A model generated the notes under the pieces. It saw only the letters and a program-made list of their open reading frames with translations. It did no database searches and was not told the DNA's origin. This document shows, one piece after another, positions 9,514 to 17,463 of a DNA stretch of 64,000 nucleotides. Each line of letters starts with the position of its first letter. Within the stretch, counting starts at the first letter, position 1. Source of the stretch: Bacteroidales bacterium (GTDB lineage: Bacteria > Bacteroidota > Bacteroidia > Bacteroidales > UBA1715); NCBI GenBank assembly GCA_017516865.1, contig JAFXAU010000031.1, positions 186,001 to 250,000 of the forward strand. Direction: 5' to 3'. A program made the position numbers and the translations under genes.

Positions 9514-10310
9514 TCTTCGTCAGATTCAGGTATTACAAATGAAAAGACTTTTGAACCTTCCAACAAATTCGGATACAGCCACTTATCACCATCAACCTGA
9601 TACGAAACCGCACGGGCATTATCGCAATACGCCCTGACATAAACCGTTTCGCCTTCTTTGAATCCTGCCTCCAGCAATTTGTCTATTGCTTTACGAACAA
9701 CAGTCTGATGCGTAGTACTACCCGTAGAAACTCCCGACACATACGAATATTCATAGTTTTCGTCAGACACAGATTCATCTTTTCCGAAGAAATACCACGT
9801 AGAAAGGCTGTACGTAGACCCTTTCGTGAAATATATCGTGCGGTAAATCGACAAGACCGATTCGCTTATTGTAACAGAATCAATTTCGACAGCACCTTGC
9901 GAGCGCTTTGCCAAGTACACAGTTTCAAGCGTATCGGCCTTTGAAGTATCGTAACGATGGGCATAAATCATATTTTTACAATATCCGCTCTTCGAAAATT
10001 CAAGAAAATACCAGCCCGCACATGGTTTTACAAGTTCCCACTGCCCTTTTAGATTGGGCGTTATGGTATATGTCGTATCCAAAATGTTGTTCAAATCGGA
10101 ACCGACTGTATCAACGCATCGCACGTTTATATATATGTCACTATTGTCGGATTCCTTATTTCCATTTTCATCATAACACGCCACAGTCCCCCATATTCCA
10201 CGGACAGTATCCCTTCCATCGGACAAATCAGTCTTCTTGCACGACGGCAATGTAGCCGTTACCACAAGTGCCACAAGACCAATGACAAACGATAATTGAA
10301 CAAATTTCAT
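9510..10310 (-). CDS. Hypothetical lipoprotein
   Basis: From the ATG at 10310 the protein is 266 residues. It begins MKFVQLSFVIGLVALVVTA and has a lipobox-like ATLPSCKKTD, so it is probably a lipoprotein anchored after cleavage before Cys. An in-frame upstream extension to 10388 exists but has no signal-like sequence. The mature part looks like beta-sandwich domains (a transthyretin-like first domain with GIWGTVACYDENGNKE, WELVKPCAGWYFLEFSKSGY, then EVIVRAYCDN-type strands). It is translationally coupled to the downstream type IX-secreted protein. Function unknown. Confidence 0.75.
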   Translation of the reverse strand: MKFVQLSFVIGLVALVVTATLPSCKKTDLSDGRDTVRGIWGTVACYDENGNKESDNSDIYINVRCVDTVGSDLNNILDTTYTITPNLKGQWELVKPCAGWYFLEFSKSGYCKNMIYAHRYDTSKADTLETVYLAKRSQGAVEIDSVTISESVLSIYRTIYFTKGSTYSLSTWYFFGKDESVSDENYEYSYVSGVSTGSTTHQTVVRKAIDKLLEAGFKEGETVYVRAYCDNARAVSYQVDGDKWLYPNLLEGSKVFSFVIPESDEE

Positions 10311-10525
10311 ACAAATGCTAATTTGATTCAAAATTACATTTTTAACGGGAATAGCAAAAATTTTGATTGAAAAAGCAACAATATACAATGGGATTTTAGA
10401 AAAAACTGTTTCTCACAGAAATTTCTGTCTCGTTTTGCCCAGCTGCGTAATGACAAGTTTTTTAGGCAGTAAGAAGAATTCTCTGTTTTATTTTCGTTAA
10501 AATACAGTTCTCTTCGTTTTACCCT

Positions 10526-10533
10526 TATATTTG
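10526..10533 (+). promoter_or_regulatory. -7 promoter box TATATTTG before the broken ORF6N gene
   Basis: Perfect TAnnTTTG box 24 bases before the ATG at 10558; no clear -33 element. Confidence 0.5.
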
Positions 10534-10557
10534 CAAAATCATATAATCAATTACAAA

Positions 10558-10806
10558 ATGAAAGAATTACAACCCGTTCAACCCATTTCGGTTGACAACA
10601 TTAAGACAAAAATCTACGAATTTCGTGGGCAAAAGGCAATGCTCGACTTTGATTTAGCATTGCTCTATCAAGTAGAAACAAAAAGACTTAAAGAAGCCGT
10701 CAAACGTAACATTGACCGTTTCCCCGAGGATGCGATGTTTGTACTGACAGAAGATGAATTTTTAAGTTTGAGGTCGCAAATTGCGACCTCAAACTTATTT
10801 GGTTGA
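10558..10806 (+). pseudogene. Truncated ORF6N-domain protein
   Basis: Only 82 residues remain of a family that is normally much longer. The ORF6N domain core is clear: YEFRGQKAMLDFDLALLYQVETKRLKEAVKRN is followed by FPEDAMFVLTEDEF and LRSQIATS. In intact homologues the LRSQ...TS motif is followed by a GG(x)RYLPYAFTEQG-type block; here the frame instead runs NLFG and stops. A perfect inverted repeat sits exactly at the break. ORF6N proteins are common in phages and genomic islands, often as DNA-binding domains. I judge this gene to be decayed, although a short product could still be made. Confidence 0.75.
10763..10797. repeat. Perfect 17-bp inverted repeat, 1-base spacer
   Basis: The two arms (TAAGTTTGAGGTCGCAA and its exact complement) are separated by a single A. 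The repeat lies inside the ORF6N codons for LSLRSQIATSN and coincides with the point where the gene loses its homology. It could fold as a strong hairpin or be a recombination scar. Confidence 0.9.
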
Positions 10807-10990
10807 TCCCCAATATAATTCCATAAACGAAAAAGCAAGCCGCATAAAAACGGCATTTGTAAATGCATTTGACGACAATATTGCCCGAAACTATTACATT
10901 TCCTTACACGAGACTGCCGTGGAACTGAACAGACGAATCACGTTAGACCGAAATCTGGTGATTGACGAAGCTGGGATAGTGAAATTTTAA
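10781..10990 (+). pseudogene. C-terminal remnant of an unidentified larger protein
   Basis: A 69-codon open frame, in a different frame from the ORF6N fragment, reads YLVDPQYNSINEKASRIKTA, then FVNAFDDNIARNYYI, and ends RITLDRNLVIDEAGIVKF. It looks like the tail of a longer enzyme, and I have a weak impression of a restriction or helicase-type protein, but cannot confirm it. There is no separate promoter. With the ORF6N fragment it suggests a deletion junction. Confidence 0.4.
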
Positions 10991-11002
10991 GAATTTTTCA
11001 CA

Positions 11003-11037
11003 ATTACGCCTCAAAGCGTTACGCTTCGGAGCGTAAT
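11003..11037. terminator. Imperfect hairpin between convergent genes
   Basis: Arms ATTACGCCTCAAAGCG and CGCTTCGGAGCGTAAT pair at 13 of 16 positions around a 3-base loop. It lies between the ORF6N remnants (plus) and the AAA_14 ATPase (minus). No long T-tract follows, so it may be a rho-independent-like barrier or just a repeat. Confidence 0.4.
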
Positions 11038-11059
11038 TTAGAGAAGTTGCAGTTCGGAA

Positions 11060-12232
11060 TCAATAATTTAACCCAAATGCCCAAAGTGGTATTATATTAC
11101 TTGACCCGTATTCAATGTCGTCTTTCACCACAAAACCGTCTGTTACAGTGGCAATTTGCCGTAATCCCTTATGCTTGCCTCCGACTTCGAATGTGCAATT
11201 ATTTATCTTGAAATCAGCCACTTCCGACGAGAAGACTTTGTGATTGACCCTCATCTGATTAAAGAAAAACGTCTCCCGAACGTTACCGATATTTGTTGCA
11301 TTGCCGCCTAAAACGTAAGCTAAATTAGTATTATCCAAATAGATTTTCTCAACCTTGCCCAATCCGATTATTCCGCCTGTTGCATTGCGCAACTGCCCAA
11401 TCATTCCTGCCCGTTCCATATAATAGAAATAGTCGCCAACATCGTTGCGGCTTACGTTAATCATTTTTGATATTTTGTCCATAACAGGTTTGAACGGTGT
11501 GCTTTCAGCAACAATCGCAAGCAGTTTTTTCAGCTTCTGTCCAGTTGAGACGTTCATTTTTGCAAACTGCGGAATGTCCACCTCCATTGTGAAATTTATC
11601 ACCTGATTCAGTTCCACATCGAACTGACTATCCGTAGCAAATGGATAATAGCCACGTTGCAGATAATCACGGAACAAAGGTAGCGGATGTTGCTCTCCTC
11701 TTATTTCGGCCCGGTTTGCAAGAATATCCTCAAGTTCATATTTGGGAACTATAATCTTATGAAACATAGCAAGATACTCGCGGAACGAAAGCCCTTGCAT
11801 ATAATACAATGGTGCACGTCGGCTTAAATCTGCTTCACCTTTGTTAATGTCGAGTATTGACGAACCGGTGAAGGCTATTTTCAAGTCGGGGTGCGTGTCG
11901 TAAATCTGCTTCAGTTCTCTCGACCAATTTGGGTATTTATGTATCTCATCTATAAACAAATGCTGTCCGCCTTCGCGACTGAATTCATCGGCGGTCTCGA
12001 CCAACGAATGCGTTGCGAAATATGTGTTGTCGGCCGAAATGTAGAGAATTTGTTTGCGGTCGAAGTTCTGCTTGATATATTGCAGAAACAGAACTGTTTT
12101 GCCCACACCGCGAGGTCCAACCAATCCGAAAAGACGGTCGTTCCAATTGATTCGCTCGAACATATATCGCTGAAAATCAGTAGGTATATTTGCCAACTGA
12201 TTTCGCATATACGTTATTAAATTCGTATCCAT
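11060..12232 (-). CDS. AAA_14/DUF4143-type ATP-binding protein (copy 1)
   Basis: From the ATG at 12232 the protein is 390 residues. Walker A GPRGVGKT is at residues 39-46, Walker B LFIDEIHKYP near 92, and a sensor-like AFTGSS near 118. The middle is a helical winged region. The C-terminal part has VADFKINNCTFEVGGKHKG, which fits a PD-(D/E)XK nuclease-like fold (acidic residue, then E-x-G-x-K). Proteins of this layout are abundant in Bacteroidota and archaea, but their function is not known. The gene stands alone and is preceded by a promoter and an array of three 32-base repeats. It differs strongly in sequence from the second family member at 16116-17408. Confidence 0.85.
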   Translation of the reverse strand: MDTNLITYMRNQLANIPTDFQRYMFERINWNDRLFGLVGPRGVGKTVLFLQYIKQNFDRKQILYISADNTYFATHSLVETADEFSREGGQHLFIDEIHKYPNWSRELKQIYDTHPDLKIAFTGSSILDINKGEADLSRRAPLYYMQGLSFREYLAMFHKIIVPKYELEDILANRAEIRGEQHPLPLFRDYLQRGYYPFATDSQFDVELNQVINFTMEVDIPQFAKMNVSTGQKLKKLLAIVAESTPFKPVMDKISKMINVSRNDVGDYFYYMERAGMIGQLRNATGGIIGLGKVEKIYLDNTNLAYVLGGNATNIGNVRETFFFNQMRVNHKVFSSEVADFKINNCTFEVGGKHKGLRQIATVTDGFVVKDDIEYGSSNIIPLWAFGLNY

Positions 12233-12247
12233 AGCATAAGATTTTTG

Positions 12248-12255
12248 CAAATATA
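12248..12255 (-). promoter_or_regulatory. -7 promoter box TATATTTG for AAA_14 copy 1
   Basis: Perfect TAnnTTTG box 15 bases before the ATG at 12232. The first repeat of the upstream array (12263-12279) sits between this box and a possible -33 TTG, so a protein bound to the repeat would cover the promoter. Confidence 0.65.
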
Positions 12256-12262
12256 ATCAAAT

Positions 12263-12358
12263 TGCACTTCGAAGGTGCAATTTTTATAAAAATTTGCACT
12301 TTGTAGGTGCATTATTTTGAAAATATCGCACTTCGCGGGTGCAATTTTAATCTCGGAA
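12263..12358. repeat. Array of three 32-base direct repeats upstream of AAA_14 copy 1
   Basis: Each unit begins with a 17-base near-palindrome: TGCACTTCGAAGGTGCA (12263), TGCACTTTGTAGGTGCA (12295) and CGCACTTCGCGGGTGCA (12327). The start points are exactly 32 bases apart. The first two spacers are similar AT-rich stretches; the third diverges. The arms TGCAC/GTGCA make each unit a potential dimer site. Position against the promoter suggests an operator. Confidence 0.85.
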
Positions 12359-12373
12359 AAACAAAATTTGCAG

Positions 12374-12433
12374 GGACGCATTGAATGCGTCCGTGAATTG
12401 CGTTTATAAAACAAGGACGCACGCGGTGCGTCC
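12374..12433. repeat. Two related 19-base hairpins (GGACGC...GCGTCC)
   Basis: GGACGCATTGAATGCGTCC at 12374-12392 and GGACGCACGCGGTGCGTCC at 12415-12433 are two inverted repeats with the same outer arms, 41 bases apart. They look like REP-type dispersed intergenic elements. A related short palindrome (GAGACGCGTCTC) is at 37697. Confidence 0.6.
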
Positions 12434-12530
12434 CTACAGAAACGTATCCCGGTTTTCCTCAAAAACGACTAACGGGAATCCCTGCCATTTGTTGTTATCT
12501 TACCCCAAAGAGATTGAACAAGATCTTTTA

Positions 12531-13247
12531 TCACAGTCCATGTTCTTTTTTGTATTGTATAGCCATTTCATTTCCAAGTTCAATAGCCTTTTGTAACCAA
12601 TATCGTGCCTTTGACACATCTTTAATTTCTACAGCCTCATAGTATGATACGCCGAGATAATAAGCAGCAAAATTGTTACCTAAATTTGCACTTTGGGTAA
12701 TCCACCGAAGTCCATCTTTTTCGTTTTCTGCAACTCCATCCCCATTTATATATGCCATTCCAAGCAATAGCATAGCACCACTATGACCCAATTCTGCTGC
12801 TATTTGATACCATTTGAAGGACTCGTTTAAATCCTTTGCTTGTCCATATCTACCTTCGTGATAAATTATTCCCAATTGATATTGTGCTTCCGTACAACCA
12901 TTTTCTGCCGCATATTTTATGTAATTTATTCCTTTAGTTATGTCTTTGGGGGTTACAGAAGAATCATCTGTTAGATAATACAATCCTATGATATAGGGAA
13001 CATCCAAAAAAATTTTTATTGCATTGTATTCTTCAATGAATTCATCAAGTTTCTGAGCATATTTATAGAATTCTGTTTCGTTTTGCTGTTGAGAATAATA
13101 TATGAATAAATTAATCATTGCCCCGACATCATTTTTCTCAGCACGCATTTGCCAAACTCGGACAGAATCAATAGATGTGCTTTCTTGAGCAAATCCCTGC
13201 AATCCGAAAAGCGACAAAACAACTATACACCAAACAATCTTCTTCAT
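12531..13247 (-). CDS. Exported Sel1-repeat protein
   Basis: A 238-residue protein with a signal peptide (MKKIVWCIVVLSLFGLQGFA). From about residue 105 it has tandem Sel1-like (TPR-related) repeats with the typical A.YQLGIIYHEGRY, AMLLLGMAYINGDG and A.YYLGVSYYEA spacing, four in all. Sel1 repeats form a helical solenoid for protein contacts. It is the last gene of a minus-strand run that starts at the HTH gene (15768). Function unknown. Confidence 0.85.
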   Translation of the reverse strand: MKKIVWCIVVLSLFGLQGFAQESTSIDSVRVWQMRAEKNDVGAMINLFIYYSQQQNETEFYKYAQKLDEFIEEYNAIKIFLDVPYIIGLYYLTDDSSVTPKDITKGINYIKYAAENGCTEAQYQLGIIYHEGRYGQAKDLNESFKWYQIAAELGHSGAMLLLGMAYINGDGVAENEKDGLRWITQSANLGNNFAAYYLGVSYYEAVEIKDVSKARYWLQKAIELGNEMAIQYKKEHGL

Positions 13248-13294
13248 GTTCTTTTATTATTATTTAAGAATAAATCCTACATAGAGAGAACAAG

Positions 13295-13996
13295 CTATAC
13301 ATTCAAGTTTAGTTTATATGCGATGACTGACTTGATTCGTTCGATTTCTTCATTTGACACTTGCGACAACTGTTTTGTAAAACAGGCTTCTGCCGAACCA
13401 AACATATCTTCATACAATGTCGGAAATTTTTCTTTGTCTTTGATGGCATCGGCATAATGCCCACATGCCAAAATAACAACCTTGAAATGCGACCAAAAAT
13501 CCTTGGTTTCTTTCATCAAGTCGAAACGATGAGCTATGCTATGTTCCACGTCTTTTGACTGCGGATTATGAGCACTACAAATATTGCTCATTTCAGTTAT
13601 AAAACAATGGTCAAAGAAATTGTATAAATTGCCACTGTGAGGACACACAACATCCATAATTTTTTGATAGTTGTACCATGTATGACTTTCTTGAAAATCA
13701 ACTTTCTTCGGAAAAAATGGATTTCTTGGATTAAAAAATTCGGGGAACTTATAATCGGAAGGTTGTGCTCCTTCCACTTCACAAAGTTCGTGAGCTCGCA
13801 AATTCTCTTTTATTGTTTGAATCCATTGTTGACAATTGTCTCTGGCGAATTTTTCCCAATCCACTCCCTGCATAGTATTTTCTTGTCCAATAATTAGCAC
13901 ATCACTAAAAGGATTTCCATATCCTACAAATTCAGGATTTCCCTGAAGGTCTCGTGCATTTGCATACACGTCTAATACATGTCTAAAAGCATTCAT
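13295..13996 (-). CDS. Unknown protein, possible uracil-DNA-glycosylase-like fold
   Basis: A 233-residue soluble protein that I do not recognise. It opens with MNAFRHVLDVYANARDLQGN and has, in order, NPFSDVLIIGQENT, a WYNYQKIMDVV segment, LYNFFDHCFITEMSN and FKVVILACGHYAD. The order (strand with a GQE-type loop, strand with DHCFITE, strand VVILACG) resembles the alpha/beta core of uracil-DNA glycosylases, but the catalytic residues are not clear. The C-terminal domain of the neighbouring gene shows the same order of motifs. It starts 11 bases after the stop of that gene, so they are probably co-transcribed. Confidence 0.6.
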   Translation of the reverse strand: MNAFRHVLDVYANARDLQGNPEFVGYGNPFSDVLIIGQENTMQGVDWEKFARDNCQQWIQTIKENLRAHELCEVEGAQPSDYKFPEFFNPRNPFFPKKVDFQESHTWYNYQKIMDVVCPHSGNLYNFFDHCFITEMSNICSAHNPQSKDVEHSIAHRFDLMKETKDFWSHFKVVILACGHYADAIKDKEKFPTLYEDMFGSAEACFTKQLSQVSNEEIERIKSVIAYKLNLNV

Positions 13997-14007
13997 AAAT
14001 AATTAGT

Positions 14008-15459
14008 TTATAGGTTTAACCATTTTTTTGTTTCTGTTGCAGGGAATGTTATTCCTTGATGGAATAAGACTTTTGTGCCGATTAGATTCGTTTGTTTTCT
14101 ATCTGGTTGAATACGGTCATCAGAACGGAATCCGACAATACGACACAAATCTCCATAGGCAGTTTTTTCAATCAATTGAAATTCATATCCCATCCATACG
14201 AATTCTGGAAGTTTCCCAAAGAATGCCCACGAATGATTATCTTGGATGATAATAAGTTTTGGACACACAACATCTTCTATAATTGTCTGATTAAGAGATA
14301 TTTGTTCAACCACATAATCAAACATCTTAGGATTCTGAATGATTTCCTTAAGTATTTCAAATTGCGCCGATGTACTTTGTATTGGGAACAAATCCATATA
14401 GGCGGCATGGTTTTGAAGATTGTCACCCGCACCATTCAGGTTGTAGTCAAGAGACGAGATTCGCTCGTGTTGCGATAGCGGATAAATGGTTCTTCCATTT
14501 ATAATATGGTCTGTATTGCAGTATAATCCGACGATGAGAATATCTTTCTGTTCATTTGTTTGGCAAATGCGATAGCCATTCTTCATCAATGGAGAGAGAT
14601 GACTATATTTATTCCACAAATGGTCAAATTCTTGCTTTTGATTGAATGAATAATTTGATTGAAACTGTGATTCTGATTGTGCGGTAATGTTTTGATTTGT
14701 ATGTGTCGTAGGCTGTTGATAATGCGTCGTAATGTCGTAATTGTGACGAGCTTTTTTTAGTATATTTTTATCTTTATTTTTTATAACCACAATAACTAGA
14801 ATAGATATTGTTATTATAAAAATTCCAAATGCCCCCTCGCTTATTGATGATGAAAGAAAAAGAAGAAAAAGACCCAAAAGAAATATAGGTATACATAATA
14901 ACTTTATGAGAATTTTAAAAATTTTAAAAATGGGCGAATCTCTTTTCTCCTTCGCTTTTATAAAAGTCTCCCATAAATAATCCATATTTGGATTGTAAGG
15001 ATCTTTTGCCAACATGATTTGCAATCCTTGATCGAATTTTTGAAATACCGCTTCCGTATATTTTGCACGAATTTTATCTTCGGCATTATATTTTGAAAAT
15101 GAATTAGTTGACAATTGTATTGCCAATCCACTTAATTGATGAGCAAGTTCATTTGTATCTTCGGAAAAAGGCATAGCAATAACCTTGTCCACATTTGCCA
15201 ATACCGCGGCATCCAAGGAATTGAGATGATTTTTTTCTTCTATTTCTGCTCTTACTTCATGTTCGCGTGCAATAGCATCTGCTTTTGCTTGTGCAGCCTC
15301 AGCTCTTATACGGGCAGCTTCAGCTCTAGCCTCTTGAGCCTCGCTACTTCCTACTCGTCGATAAGGTGTTGAATGTTTGTCTCCAAATACCAAGTTGGAA
15401 ACAAATTTGCCCGTATTTTTCCCTAATTCCTTTTTAAAAGAATCTTCTATTATTCCCAT
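14008..15459 (-). CDS. Unknown membrane protein with coiled coil, two membrane segments and soluble C-terminal domain
   Basis: From the ATG at 15459 (MGIIEDSFKKELGKNTGKF) the protein is 483 residues; a longer frame to 15522 is excluded by a promoter box at 15474-15481. Residues ~38-80 are Ala/Glu/Arg-rich heptads (coiled coil), two adjacent membrane segments follow at ~175-220 (KLLCIPIFLLGLFLLFL and FGIFIITISILVIVVI), then a Gln/Asn/Thr-rich linker. The C-terminal ~190 residues have DILIVGLYCNTDH, NLQNHAAYMDLFPI and VVCPKLIIIQDNHSWAFFGK. This domain resembles the downstream protein. No family assigned. Confidence 0.6.
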   Translation of the reverse strand: MGIIEDSFKKELGKNTGKFVSNLVFGDKHSTPYRRVGSSEAQEARAEAARIRAEAAQAKADAIAREHEVRAEIEEKNHLNSLDAAVLANVDKVIAMPFSEDTNELAHQLSGLAIQLSTNSFSKYNAEDKIRAKYTEAVFQKFDQGLQIMLAKDPYNPNMDYLWETFIKAKEKRDSPIFKIFKILIKLLCIPIFLLGLFLLFLSSSISEGAFGIFIITISILVIVVIKNKDKNILKKARHNYDITTHYQQPTTHTNQNITAQSESQFQSNYSFNQKQEFDHLWNKYSHLSPLMKNGYRICQTNEQKDILIVGLYCNTDHIINGRTIYPLSQHERISSLDYNLNGAGDNLQNHAAYMDLFPIQSTSAQFEILKEIIQNPKMFDYVVEQISLNQTIIEDVVCPKLIIIQDNHSWAFFGKLPEFVWMGYEFQLIEKTAYGDLCRIVGFRSDDRIQPDRKQTNLIGTKVLFHQGITFPATETKKWLNL

Positions 15460-15473
15460 AATTAATTTTTTTA

Positions 15474-15481
15474 CAAAAATA
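15474..15481 (-). promoter_or_regulatory. -7 promoter box TATTTTTG
   Basis: Perfect TAnnTTTG box 15 bases before the ATG at 15459. It decides the start of the coiled-coil membrane protein. No TTG at the expected -33 position. Confidence 0.5.
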
Positions 15482-15540
15482 ACGCTTATGATTGTGTAAC
15501 CGTTAAGCCACAATAGCCCCAATGGGGCATAGTCTATTGC

Positions 15541-15768
15541 CTAATTAGGGCATTGTACAAACTTAGAATAGTATTTAAAGAAATCGTGTTGAAGTGCTTT
15601 TGAGATACGAAACAACTGATAGGTATCAATAAATTGTTTTTGAAAAATTTTGTCAATTGTTCTCGGATGACAAGCCAATTGCTTTGCAAGCCATACATTG
15701 CTGCGTCCCTGGTTCCTCAGCTCCTGCCGAATTATTTTTCCTATGTGCAGTTGGTTGAATTCTTCCAT
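15541..15768 (-). CDS. Small helix-turn-helix (XRE-like) regulator
   Basis: A 75-residue protein. IGKIIRQELRNQGRSNVWLA followed by KQLACHPRTIDKIFQKQFID has the spacing of a Cro/C1-type HTH, with the second helix VWLAKQLACHP and recognition helix PRTIDKIFQ. It has no other domain. It probably controls the genes that follow on the same strand, or itself. Confidence 0.75.
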   Translation of the reverse strand: MEEFNQLHIGKIIRQELRNQGRSNVWLAKQLACHPRTIDKIFQKQFIDTYQLFRISKALQHDFFKYYSKFVQCPN

Positions 15769-16115
15769 AAAAAAAGCGTTTGCCGTTCGTTTTATTATTT
15801 ACGGAAGGTATCGCCAAACACCCTGCACACTAATAAGTACGAAACGACCCACGCTCTCACGCGTGATCTCCGCACCTTACTCTCATGTGCAAAAAAAATG
15901 GCGATTTTACCGTAAAGAGAATAAGAGCGTAAGCTCAAATATGTTATTTCAAATCTTTCTGTTTCTTGTTTTTGTTTTACGATTATACTTTGCAAATATA
16001 TTGGAATTTTGGGAGAATGTGAAATAAATATTATGAAGTGCTTCTTCCTAAAAACAAGCACAAAGTTTGCAAGGCTTGCAAAAGGAGAAAAAACTCCAAT
16101 GCTTATTTCTATTCT
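15769..16115. other. Gene-free stretch with possible long leader of the HTH gene
   Basis: No coding sequence is supported. On the minus strand a TATATTTG box at 15993-16000 could start a leader of about 220 bases for the HTH gene. The part at 15786-15910 is richer in G and C than its surroundings and holds short inverted repeats (GAGCTTACGCTC at about 15928-15939; ACGC...GCGT around 15855-15875). It may be a structured RNA or a dispersed repeat. No repeats like those upstream of the ATPase genes are found here. Confidence 0.35.
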
Positions 16116-17408
16116 TTAATTTTTGAGGCACGCAAGTGGTATCACAAACACACCGTCGGGACGACGATAGCCATACAGTCCTCCTGTTAAAATTATCATT
16201 ACATCGGGTTCTCGGATAGGAATTTGTTTTTCTATCTTATTATGTTCGGTAATTAATCGAGAAATTTCCAACAAATGTTTTGCTCCTTCGTCAATTTCGT
16301 TGCTGCCTAATTTGCATTCAATCAACGCATATCTGCCATCGTTTAGATGAAGCACTATGTCGGCTTCCAAACCATATCTGTCGTGGTAATATGAGATATT
16401 CGAAAAGAAATCGTTTTGAGTATATGCCCGTAAATCACGAATGCACATTTGTTCAAATATGAATCCAAATGTTTTCAGTTGCATTTGAAGAACGTCCGGC
16501 GTAAGACCTAAAGCAGCCACGGCTACTGACGGGTCGCAAAAACTACGTTTTGGCCCACTTCGTAACACAGTTTTACTACGAATGGCGGGACACCATGCAT
16601 CTACATCTTGAATTACAAACAAGCGCTCCAATGCCACAATGTAATCATCGAAAGTAGTACGTGAACATTCCATTTTATCGGAAGCGGTAACATCCACCAA
16701 TATGGAAGTTGTCTTTGCCAAAGTGGAAATGTTGCGTGCATACGAACGTAAAATTGCCTGCGTTAACTTGGGGTTTCGCTTAGTGCCGTCAATACGAGAA
16801 ATATCTGTTTCACAGACAGAGCGAACATAATCATAAGCAGTTAATAGTTTTGATTTTTCTGTAATGGCATTCAGCGTAGCAGGCCATCCACCGCGACATG
16901 CGGAAAAAATCAAGTCTTTTATTTCCATCTTGGAGATTGCTTCCACATCTGTTTGGGGATTGTCAAACAACGATTGCAAACTTACCTCGCCTGTAGATTC
17001 GCCCGATTCCCAAAGACTCATGGGCAGCATATTCATTTGTGATATCCTGCCTGTTCCGGAGTGGAAAATTTGCGTTGTGTCAATTGCATTGGAGCCCGTC
17101 AAAATAAATTGTCCAGCTTGCGAACGTCTGTCCACCTCCATTCGCACAGCATCCCAAATCAATGGTATGTCCTGCCATTCATCAATCAATCGCGGGTTTT
17201 CGCCACGGAGCAATACACTTGGTGTTGTTTGCCCTGTCGCAAGATATTCAGCACGTTTGTCGGGATCTTGCAAGCGTATCACACTTTTTGCCTGTTGTTC
17301 AGCGGTGGTGGTTTTCCCACACCACTTTGGACCTTTAATCAAAACGGCACCCATCGCTTCCAGTCGGTCGTGTAATTCTATATCCGCTACTCGTTTTAAA
17401 TATTCCAT
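16116..17408 (-). CDS. AAA_14/DUF4143-type ATP-binding protein (copy 2)
   Basis: The 430-residue protein has Walker A GPKWCGKT at residues 26-33, Walker B PRLIDEWQDIP near 92, and sensor FILTGSN near 121, all typical of AAA_14. Its C-terminal DUF4143 region has YGLEADIVLHLNDGRYALIE followed by CKLGS. The D...E-C-K pattern is that of PD-(D/E)XK nucleases. Family members of this kind are widespread but uncharacterised. It stands alone on the minus strand, with its own promoter and, upstream, three direct repeats of 23 bases. Sequence similarity to copy 1 is limited to the motifs. Confidence 0.9.
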   Translation of the reverse strand: MEYLKRVADIELHDRLEAMGAVLIKGPKWCGKTTTAEQQAKSVIRLQDPDKRAEYLATGQTTPSVLLRGENPRLIDEWQDIPLIWDAVRMEVDRRSQAGQFILTGSNAIDTTQIFHSGTGRISQMNMLPMSLWESGESTGEVSLQSLFDNPQTDVEAISKMEIKDLIFSACRGGWPATLNAITEKSKLLTAYDYVRSVCETDISRIDGTKRNPKLTQAILRSYARNISTLAKTTSILVDVTASDKMECSRTTFDDYIVALERLFVIQDVDAWCPAIRSKTVLRSGPKRSFCDPSVAVAALGLTPDVLQMQLKTFGFIFEQMCIRDLRAYTQNDFFSNISYYHDRYGLEADIVLHLNDGRYALIECKLGSNEIDEGAKHLLEISRLITEHNKIEKQIPIREPDVMIILTGGLYGYRRPDGVFVIPLACLKN

Positions 17409-17430
17409 TTCTCAATCCTAAAAGATACTG

Positions 17431-17459
17431 CAAATATACAAATTTCAGACAATTACAAA
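17431..17459 (-). promoter_or_regulatory. Promoter of AAA_14 copy 2
   Basis: -7 box TATATTTG at 17431-17438, with a TTTG about 17 bases upstream (near 17456-17459). The ATG is at 17408. The repeat array starts five bases further upstream. Confidence 0.6.
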
Positions 17460-17463
17460 AGTT

